A stretch of 8,412 nucleotides of DNA from positions 1-8,412 of the forward strand of contig CANQBU010000052.1 in the NCBI GenBank assembly GCA_947589615.1, read 5' to 3'. Under the pieces are notes generated by a model. It was given only the letters and a program-made list of their open reading frames with translations. It did no database searches and was not told the origin of the DNA. Numbering within the stretch: position 1 is the stretch's first letter; each line of letters starts with the position of its first letter. Source of the stretch: an uncultured Clostridia bacterium. Its GTDB lineage: Bacteria; Bacillota; Clostridia; Christensenellales; UBA1242. The translations under genes and the position numbers were made by a program. Below, one piece after another: positions 1 through 5,844 of this stretch.

Positions 1-236
1 GTGTGCAAAGTATGATAGAGGAGCCGATTAAACACTAAAGAGTGTCAGTAAGTCCGGAGTGTGATAGCGCAAAATAAAGAAATGATTCGTTGAAGAACAT
101 GCGTACACAATATGGAGATTATATGAAACCAGTACAGGCTAAATTCATTACATGGTGAAACTATAATGTATCCGAAAAGGTCATACATAGAGTATCTGCA
201 CCAATAAAATATCGTTTAAAAATTAAGGAGGAGCCA
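1..236. other. Upstream leader/intergenic region of the phosphonate operon
   Basis: No gene is supported here. All forward frames are closed by early stops. One frame reads a short tail (bases 3-38, ending in TAA) that could be the end of an upstream gene, but it is too short to identify. There is a weak 5-bp hairpin at 32-45 and a perfect TATAAT at 162-167. The last bases carry the ribosome binding site of the PEP mutase gene (AAGGAGG, 225-231). I see no recognisable riboswitch, tRNA or mobile-element end. The leader between the putative promoter and the GTG is about 70 bases, too short for a large regulatory RNA. Confidence 0.5.
162..167 (+). promoter_or_regulatory. Possible -10 box (TATAAT) for the phosphonate operon
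   Basis: A perfect TATAAT lies 69 bases upstream of the GTG start of the first operon gene. No good TTGACA-like -35 is found 16-18 bases upstream (the bases there read roughly CTAAAT), and there is no TGn extension. The match could be chance in an AT-rich leader. It is the best sigma-70/A-type candidate in front of the operon, and no other internal promoter is obvious because the downstream genes are almost contiguous. Confidence 0.3.
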
Positions 237-1541
237 GTGAATCAACAAACGGTTTATATTGCATTTTCCACAGACATTATACATAGCGGTCATTTATCAA
301 TCCTAAACAAAGCTGTTTCGTTGGGTAGTTTGACGGTCGGGGTATTATCTGACACTGCGGTGGCGAGTTTTAAGCGTTATCCGCTTCTTCCCTATGCTGA
401 AAGAAAGAAGCTCTTTGAAAACCTAAAAGGTGTGGATCGTGTTGTCTGCCAAGAAACCATGAGTTATCACGATGTTATCGAGCAACTGCACCCGGATATT
501 GTCGTTCACGGTGACGATTGGAAGATGGGATTTCAGAAACCTCTTCGTGAAGAGGTTATATCACTTTTGTCTGCGTATGGTGGCAAGCTTGTTGAATTCC
601 CGTATACCAACGACCCAGAGCTTAGGGCAATAGAGAATCGCTATCGTGCCGAAGCCGCACTACCGGACGTTCGGCGAGGCAGGCTGAAGAAAATGCTTGG
701 ACTTAAGGGGTTTGTCACGGCAATTGAAGCTCACAGCGGCATAACTGGTTTGATTGCCGAGCAGACAAAAGTTTTGCAGGACGGCAGGACATATCAGTTT
801 GACGCTATGTGGATAAGTTCCCTTTGCGACAGTACCGCCAAGGGTAAGCCGGATATCGAACTTGTTGACATGACAAGTCGTTTCCGAACGATTGATGACA
901 TAATGGAAGTCACGACAAAGCCGATCATCTTCGATGGCGACACCGGCGGACTCACCGAGCATTTTGTCTACACTGTCAGAACACTTGAGCGCATGGGCGT
1001 GTCGATGATTATTATTGAGGACAAGACAGGGCTTAAGAAAAACTCACTTTTTGGCATCGATGTCCAGCAGACCCAGGACAGCATAGAGAATTTCAGCGCC
1101 AAGATTGCGGCGGGCAAAAAAGCACAGAAGACGAAAGATTTTATGATTTGCGCCAGAATAGAAAGCCTGATTCTTGAAAAGGGTATGGAAGACGCGCTTA
1201 CTCGTGCATTTGCGTTTGTTAATGCAGGAGCCGACGCTGTCATGATACATAGCCGCAAGAAAGACCCAAATGAGATCAAGGAATTTATTGCCAAATTCCG
1301 CCAACAGGATAGAACAACACCTATTGTCTTAGTGCCTACTTCTTTCAACACAGTGTATGAGGAAGAGTGGAAAGAACTTGGGGCAAATATCATTATCTAT
1401 GCTAACCAGCTAACTCGGACAGGCTTTCCGGCTATGCAGAACGCGGCAAGGACAATTTTGGAAAACCACCGTGCGAAAGAATGCGACGACATTTGCATGC
1501 CGATCAAAGACATCATCACGTTGATTCCGGAGGAAAGATAA
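237..1541 (+). CDS. pepM: Phosphoenolpyruvate mutase with N-terminal HxGH nucleotidyltransferase-like domain
   Basis: Rearranges PEP to 3-phosphonopyruvate, the C-P bond-forming entry step of nearly all phosphonate pathways; cytosolic. The 434-aa protein has two parts. Residues about 1-140 resemble TagD-type cytidylyltransferases: HSGH at 16-19 (the HxGH nucleotide-binding motif) and HGDDW at 91-95. Residues about 150-434 are the mutase barrel: DGDTGG at 233-238 (Mg-binding loop) and EDKTGLKKNS at 261-270, the EDKxxxxxNS signature separating PEP mutase from isocitrate lyase relatives, followed by ARIES (306-310) and GADAVMIHS (331-339). The TagD second motif (RTxGISTT-like) is not visible where expected; residues 124-130 read TNDPELR, so the nucleotidyltransferase may be impaired. 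GTG start chosen because AAGGAGG (225-231) sits 5 bases upstream and the first in-frame ATG is at residue 74. First gene of the operon; the SDR follows after 20 bases. Mutase function is very secure; activity of the N-terminal domain is not. Confidence 0.95.
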   Translation: MNQQTVYIAFSTDIIHSGHLSILNKAVSLGSLTVGVLSDTAVASFKRYPLLPYAERKKLFENLKGVDRVVCQETMSYHDVIEQLHPDIVVHGDDWKMGFQKPLREEVISLLSAYGGKLVEFPYTNDPELRAIENRYRAEAALPDVRRGRLKKMLGLKGFVTAIEAHSGITGLIAEQTKVLQDGRTYQFDAMWISSLCDSTAKGKPDIELVDMTSRFRTIDDIMEVTTKPIIFDGDTGGLTEHFVYTVRTLERMGVSMIIIEDKTGLKKNSLFGIDVQQTQDSIENFSAKIAAGKKAQKTKDFMICARIESLILEKGMEDALTRAFAFVNAGADAVMIHSRKKDPNEIKEFIAKFRQQDRTTPIVLVPTSFNTVYEEEWKELGANIIIYANQLTRTGFPAMQNAARTILENHRAKECDDICMPIKDIITLIPEER

Positions 1542-1561
1542 TTCATCAAGGAGACTATCAC

Positions 1562-2288
1562 ATGAGATATGCTGTTGTAACAGGATCGACAAAAGGTATC
1601 GGGAAAGCTATTGCAGAAAAGCTTTTGAGCGAGGGTTGGTTTGTGTTTGTTAATTACGCCAAAGATGATAAGAGCGCTGAAGAATTTGTGGAAACGCACA
1701 AAGAACTGAGAAATTACTTTCAAATTATAAAGTGTGAATTGTCAAGCTATGGCAATGCTAAGGCGTTTGTTAAAGAGATTCTTGATACTGCAACGTGTAT
1801 AGATTGCCTTGTATTGAATTCTGCTGTTACAGATACAAGCCCATTTGAAGAAATCACCAGGGAAAAATGGGAATATGTTATGAACACAAATGTTAATGTT
1901 CCCTTCTATATTATACAGGGATTATATAATAATATAGTCGAAGATAAAGGCAGAATAATATTCATTGGTTCAATATGCGGTGTGTATCCTCATGCAAGGT
2001 CTTTGGCCTACGGAGTTTCTAAAGCGGGGGGGGCACCAAATGGTGAAAGAACTTGTCAAATTCTTTGAACCCAAAAGGATTACGGTAAACGCTGTGATTC
2101 CCAGCTTTGTTGAAACGCCTTGGCAAAGTACCAAGGCTCCTGATCACAGGAAAAGGATAGAAGACAAGATAGCGCTGCACAGATTTGCATATCCTGAGGA
2201 GATTGCAAGTTTATGCTGGGAAATAATCAATAATCAGTATATCAATGGTGCAAATCTTAGAATTGATGGCGGATATTGCTACTGTTAG
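1562..2288 (+). pseudogene. Short-chain dehydrogenase/reductase, frameshifted at a G8 tract (possibly phase-variable)
   Basis: Classical SDR with an NAD(P)-binding Rossmann fold. Seen: TGSTKGIG at residues 7-14 (cofactor motif), NSA at 86-88 (in place of NAG), Ser137 in GSICG, and Tyr150-Lys154 (YGVSK), so the catalytic Ser/Tyr/Lys are present with the normal 13-residue Ser-Tyr spacing. As given, the gene is broken: eight G at 2026-2033, directly after the YxxxK lysine, shift the frame and end translation at 2068 (168 aa). Removing one G gives KAGGHQMVKEL and a 241-aa protein of ordinary SDR length running to 2288 (end LRIDGGYCYC, typical of the family). ATG 1562 has AAGGAG at 1548-1553. Likely substrate (inferred): phosphonoacetaldehyde or a ketophosphonate from the adjacent transketolase. 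The C-terminal part could restart at ATG 2040 but would lack the active site. Either a real frameshift, a phase-variable state, or a homopolymer sequencing error. Confidence 0.85.
2026..2033 (+). repeat. G8 homopolymer within SDR gene (candidate contingency tract)
   Basis: Eight consecutive G in a gene that is otherwise AT-rich. It follows the codon for catalytic Lys154. With G7 the SDR frame is open over its whole length; with G8 (as here) it stops at 2068; with G9 it stops within a few codons (TGG TGA). Poly-G tracts of this length are typical substrates for slipped-strand mispairing and also for sequencing error. Confidence 0.85.
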
Positions 2289-2297
2289 GAGGAAAAA

Positions 2298-3011
2298 ATG
2301 AAAGCACTTATTATGGCTGCAGGAAAGGGAAGCCGTATTTCCGATAAGATAAGCGGAATCCCTAAATCTACACTGCCTTTAGATGACGGTACTCCGATAA
2401 TAAGACGCAGCGTTATAAATATGCTCGAAAAGAATATTGAGGTTGTCGTATGTGTCGGCTATAAAAAGGAACTTATCAAAGAGGCGCTAAAAGGGCTTTC
2501 GGTAAAGTACTATGAAAATCCTTTTTACTCTATCACAAATAACATAGTGAGTCTCTGGTTTGCAAGAGAAGAATTCGGGAATGATGATATTCTGCTTACA
2601 AGCGCAGACATTTATTATCCCAAAGAATTTCTTGATATGGTTGCTGATTCAAAGGAAGCATTATCTATGATAGTCGCCAGTGACAGAATTGACAGTGGAG
2701 ATTTTTATTTTTCGGTTGATAACAACGGGATAATAACGGAATACGGGCCTGATACCCCTCATGAAAAGAGGAGTTTTGAATATATGGGTATAACTTGTAT
2801 AAAGAAGGAAAAAACTGCAGAGGTCAAGAAAATAATCGAAGAATATATTGAAAATGAGAAATTCAACATGTATTTTGAAGACATGGTCATTTCTCTCAAT
2901 ATGCAGACAAAAGAGAAAATAGCCTTCATAGACGTCAAGGGGCATTTCTGGAGAGAATTCGATTTTTATGAGGACTATCTGGCTATCTTGGCACATGAGA
3001 GGAGGAAATGA
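2298..3011 (+). CDS. LicC/PntC-like nucleotidyltransferase (probable CTP:phosphonate cytidylyltransferase)
   Basis: Likely transfers CMP from CTP onto the phosphonate (or a phosphorylated alcohol), giving an activated head group for transfer to a polymer. The 237-aa protein has the GT-A/MobA-like nucleotidyltransferase fold: AAGKGSRI at 7-14 (nucleotide-binding loop), IPKSTLPL at 21-28 (conserved lysine), TSADIYY at 101-107 (Asp104, metal ligand in the position of the family's DAD) and EFDFYEDY at 220-227 near the end, where the second acidic site is expected. NPFYSITNNIVSLW (74-87) and MYFEDMV (191-197) match the pattern of LicC-type phosphocholine cytidylyltransferases rather than hexose-1-phosphate thymidylyltransferases. 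PntC proteins of this type activate 2-aminoethylphosphonate in known phosphonate loci. AGGAGG (2287-2292) overlaps the SDR stop codon, so translation is coupled. Substrate is inferred; since no aminotransferase is nearby, a hydroxyalkyl phosphonate is more likely here than aminoethylphosphonate. Confidence 0.85.
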   Translation: MKALIMAAGKGSRISDKISGIPKSTLPLDDGTPIIRRSVINMLEKNIEVVVCVGYKKELIKEALKGLSVKYYENPFYSITNNIVSLWFAREEFGNDDILLTSADIYYPKEFLDMVADSKEALSMIVASDRIDSGDFYFSVDNNGIITEYGPDTPHEKRSFEYMGITCIKKEKTAEVKKIIEEYIENEKFNMYFEDMVISLNMQTKEKIAFIDVKGHFWREFDFYEDYLAILAHERRK

Positions 3012-3012
3012 G

Positions 3013-3846
3013 TTGGACATAAATAAAATATCAGATATTGCTCACGGTATGAGGGAAGATATAATTGAAATGTGTTATTGCTTGGGAAATAACGCCGCTC
3101 ATTTAGGCGGCTGTATGTCCTTGGTCGAACTGCTGGCTGTGTTGTATTTTGGACATCTCAGATTTGATCTAAATGATTTCAAGAGCGAATCCAGAGACAG
3201 AGTAATCATGAGCAAAGGACAGGGCTCAATAGCTATGTATGCAGCTATGCACCGTGTGGGTATTATTAAAGATCTGTCAGAAGTCGGCGGCTTGCTTGGA
3301 GAAAGCAATATTTACTATAAGCAGACTGTGCGTAATACAGACTATGGTATTGAGTTTTCATCGGGCAGTCTTGGGCAGGGCCTTGCATATGCTTTAGGTA
3401 TTGCTTGGGCATTAAAAAAGAAAAATAACAGTACATCAAAAGTATACGTCTTTTTAGGTGACGGCGAGTGCGACGAGGGCTCTGTATGGGAGGCAGCATC
3501 ACTTGTTGGACATTTACAGCTTGACAATATTGTAGTTTTAGTTGACAGGAATGCTTTGCAGATAGACGGATTTACTTATAATATAAACAGAATGGACATG
3601 ATGGAAGAAAGATGGTCGGCATTTGGCTTTAATGCTGTTACAATAGACGGTCATAACATCGGCGAAATAAACAGAGCGTTGTCGTTTACAAGTCATGGCA
3701 AACCATATGCTGTTATTGCAGATACCGTAAAAGGCAAGGGAATAAGTTTTGCCGAAAACGAGTCAGAATGGCACCAAAATGTTTTGACTGATGAACTTTA
3801 TAAAAGATCGATGTTTGAAATCAGAGGTAATAATGATACTTTATGA
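3013..3846 (+). CDS. Transketolase N-terminal (TPP pyrophosphate-binding) subunit
   Basis: First half of a split transketolase: binds the diphosphate end of thiamine pyrophosphate and pairs with the next gene's product. Seen in 277 aa: AAHLGGCMS at 28-36 (His30 corresponds to the catalytic SGHPGG region histidine), GSLGQGLAYALG at 118-129, and GDGECDEG at 149-156 followed by DRN at 178-180, the GDG-x(26-30)-N TPP/Mg motif. Length is typical of stand-alone N-halves, against about 650 aa for a fused transketolase. TTG start at 3013 chosen because AGGAGG (3000-3005) is 7 bases upstream; an in-frame ATG at 2968 would overlap the previous gene by 44 bases and has no such site. It begins one base after the upstream stop. 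In this operon the likely acceptor is phosphonoacetaldehyde or a related aldehyde (inference). Alternative: a sugar-forming transketolase for a polysaccharide precursor. Confidence 0.92.
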   Translation: MDINKISDIAHGMREDIIEMCYCLGNNAAHLGGCMSLVELLAVLYFGHLRFDLNDFKSESRDRVIMSKGQGSIAMYAAMHRVGIIKDLSEVGGLLGESNIYYKQTVRNTDYGIEFSSGSLGQGLAYALGIAWALKKKNNSTSKVYVFLGDGECDEGSVWEAASLVGHLQLDNIVVLVDRNALQIDGFTYNINRMDMMEERWSAFGFNAVTIDGHNIGEINRALSFTSHGKPYAVIADTVKGKGISFAENESEWHQNVLTDELYKRSMFEIRGNNDTL

Positions 3847-4792
3847 TAAGAAAATGATAGACGAAATACATGAGCAGGGAAGCAGGGGCATAGTTGGCTA
3901 TATGCTCGAAAAACTGAGCAAGCAGGATCACCGTATTATAGCTGCTTATGCGGACGTAGGAAGCCGGTTTGGATTGATACAGAAAATGAGCGGGTCAGGT
4001 CTGCAAGTCAGTATAGCAGAGCAAAGCCTTATAGGAATAATAAGCGGAATTTACCATGAAGGCTTTATTCCGTTCGGAGTTGCATATGCCCCCTTTATAA
4101 CCATGCGTGCCGCCGACCAGATAAGAATGAGTATTGGTGAAATGGGTTTAGGAATAAAACTCATAGGAGGTTCTGCCGGATTGGTATCTGGAAATTTAGG
4201 GGCGGCCTCTATGGCACTTGATGATATTGCAATGATGCGGGCCATTCCGAATATCTCGATATTTTCGCCTGCCGATTGTTTTGAAGCGGCAAAAATGATG
4301 GAAGTTGCATCCGCAACGGATGCCCCATTCTATATTAGGATGACAGGTGGCAACAGTATTCCCCGTATTTATTCTGAAGATTTTGACTACAGAATAGGGA
4401 AAGCCGACATAGTTGCAGAAACAGGCAGAGATGTTGTTGTATATGCTTCAGGTATGCAAGTTCACAGTTCAATTAAGGCGGCTGAAATGTTAATAAAGGA
4501 TGGAATAGGCTGCACCATAGTTAATATGAGTTCAATAAAACCTATAGATGAAAAAATGATATGTAGTCTTTGTGATATACGCTTAGCCGTAAGCGTAGAA
4601 GAACACAACGCTATAGGAGGATTGGGCAGCGCCGTGGCAGATGTTCTGGCGACGCATTCAAGGTCTCAAAAGCTTGTAAAGATAGGTATAAACGATGAAT
4701 ATCCCAAGCCGGATACATATGAAAATCTTTTAAACAAATACGGTCTGACTTCGGAAAAAATTTATATGCGAATTAAGAATTTGATGCGATAA
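3833..4792 (+). CDS. Transketolase C-terminal (pyrimidine-binding) subunit
   Basis: Second half of the split transketolase, supplying the pyrimidine-binding domain with the catalytic glutamate and the C-terminal domain. In 319 aa: YADVGSRFG at 39-47, QVSIAEQSLIGI at 58-69 with Glu63 as the TPP-activating glutamate, and FGVAYAPFITMRAADQIR at 81-98, matching the FxxFxxRxxDQIR pattern of the family. A C-terminal domain with VVYASGMQV and SVEEHNAIGGLGSAV (transketolase C fold) follows. ATG 3833 was chosen because AGAGG (3823-3827) lies just upstream and conservation starts near it; an earlier in-frame ATG at 3791 would lengthen the overlap with the N-subunit gene to 56 bases. With ATG 3833 the overlap is 14 bases, indicating translational coupling and equal production of the two subunits, expected for a heteromeric enzyme with active sites at the interface. 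Confidence 0.92.
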   Translation: MILYDKKMIDEIHEQGSRGIVGYMLEKLSKQDHRIIAAYADVGSRFGLIQKMSGSGLQVSIAEQSLIGIISGIYHEGFIPFGVAYAPFITMRAADQIRMSIGEMGLGIKLIGGSAGLVSGNLGAASMALDDIAMMRAIPNISIFSPADCFEAAKMMEVASATDAPFYIRMTGGNSIPRIYSEDFDYRIGKADIVAETGRDVVVYASGMQVHSSIKAAEMLIKDGIGCTIVNMSSIKPIDEKMICSLCDIRLAVSVEEHNAIGGLGSAVADVLATHSRSQKLVKIGINDEYPKPDTYENLLNKYGLTSEKIYMRIKNLMR

Positions 4793-4800
4793 GGAACGAT

Positions 4801-5844
4801 ATGATGGAAGAAAAGGGCAAAAACAGAAAATTAGAGCCGGGGGGGTACATACCTTGGGTAGATACTGCTAAAGGTATCGGAGTCATACTGACGATAATTG
4901 GTCATCTTTGGTATTATAGCAACATACCTACAATAACTACAATAATATATTCTTTTCATGTTTCGATGTTTTTCATTCTTTCGGGATATGTTTTTTCAAG
5001 GAACGAGCATGAGTCCTATGGTGTTTTTCTTAAGAAAAAGGCTGAAAGACTTTTACTGCCGGCTTTTTTGATCATGCTTATATTTTCGCCGTTGAATGTA
5101 TTTTTAAGAATTCGTAACGGCGAATTTTACCTTCTGGATGTACTATTGAATATGTTTTTCTTTAAGGGGAGGGTTATATTGGGATTGGCATATTGGTTCT
5201 TCGTTGTAATCTTTGAAATTATGGCAATCGAGGGCCTGTTATCAATCACCACAAAAGATCTGCGCTTGAAGTGGTCAGTTGCAATTTTAAATTTTTTGCT
5301 GGGATATATATTATATAAATCCCAATTATTTTTTGATTTCTTCGGAGTACATAAAGCAATCATTGCTTACGGCTTTTTTGTATTCGGAAATATACTTCAT
5401 GATATGAACTTAAAGTATAACTCATGCAAGGAACATTTTAAGAATATTATAATTTTAAGCTGCTTTATTGCATGGATGATCGCTGGAGTATTTTGTAATA
5501 AAAGTGTCAGTATGTATGCTTTGAGTTTAGGCAGATTTTGGTTCTTTATAATATCAGGAATTACCGGAAGTATAGTATACTTTAAAATATGCGGCATTAT
5601 TGATAAATATATTTCTGTATTCAGAAAGTTTGCGCCGAATACGGTATTTATAATAGGCACTCATGTAATCGTTACTGCCGCTTTTGGCAAAATAATGACA
5701 AAGCTTCAATTGGACCATACCTATATTTACAGCATCACAGCATTTATATTTGCAATTGTTCTGGCGTTTATGTATTTGCCGGTATGTAAAATTGTAAATA
5801 AAAAATTTCCAATTTTAAACGGGAGAGTGAGCAAATCAAAATGA
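4801..5844 (+). CDS. Membrane acyltransferase (acyltransferase 3 / OafA-WecH-like)
   Basis: Integral membrane O-acyltransferase, likely acetylating a surface sugar or polymer. The 347-aa protein opens with PWVDTAKGIGVILTIIGH (18-35), the family's DxxKGI...GH signature with conserved His35, then YSFHVSMFFILSGY (50-63) with His53, and RLLLP at 83-87. About ten hydrophobic segments follow (near 22-38, 45-64, 84-102, 125-145, 158-172, 185-200, 214-232, 246-262, 282-297, 311-330), matching the usual 10-11 helix topology. ATG 4801 (or ATG 4804) follows AAGGA at 4791-4795, and the gene starts 8 bases after the transketolase. A G7 tract at codons 13-15 makes the frame potentially unstable. The DNA is the most AT-rich of the operon. 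It implies that the operon's product ends up in an acylated cell-surface glycan; the acyl group and acceptor are not evident. Confidence 0.88.
   Translation: MMEEKGKNRKLEPGGYIPWVDTAKGIGVILTIIGHLWYYSNIPTITTIIYSFHVSMFFILSGYVFSRNEHESYGVFLKKKAERLLLPAFLIMLIFSPLNVFLRIRNGEFYLLDVLLNMFFFKGRVILGLAYWFFVVIFEIMAIEGLLSITTKDLRLKWSVAILNFLLGYILYKSQLFFDFFGVHKAIIAYGFFVFGNILHDMNLKYNSCKEHFKNIIILSCFIAWMIAGVFCNKSVSMYALSLGRFWFFIISGITGSIVYFKICGIIDKYISVFRKFAPNTVFIIGTHVIVTAAFGKIMTKLQLDHTYIYSITAFIFAIVLAFMYLPVCKIVNKKFPILNGRVSKSK
4839..4845 (+). repeat. G7 homopolymer near the start of the acyltransferase gene
   Basis: Seven G encode the end of Pro13 and Gly14-Gly15. As given the gene is in frame. Loss of one G leads to a TAG stop five codons past the tract, and gain of one leads to TAA after about eight codons, so slippage would act as an on/off switch. 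It is the second-longest G run in the window and lies in an otherwise AT-rich gene. Confidence 0.75.

Noticed and set aside
99..158. 19-codon ORF in the leader, considered as a leader peptide or attenuator
   Set aside because: No ribosome binding site, no regulatory run of identical codons and no terminator/antiterminator pair follows. It also starts upstream of the only good -10 box.
1..236. Opening GTGTG considered as the 5' end of a group II intron
   Set aside because: The match to the GUGYG intron start is only five bases at the window edge; no domain V/VI structure, no EBS pattern and no reverse transcriptase are present, and a normal gene begins at 237.
968..1393. 141-codon minus-strand ORF opposite the PEP mutase gene
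   Set aside because: Antisense to the conserved mutase barrel, and its apparent hydrophobicity is a by-product of the opposite-strand codons.
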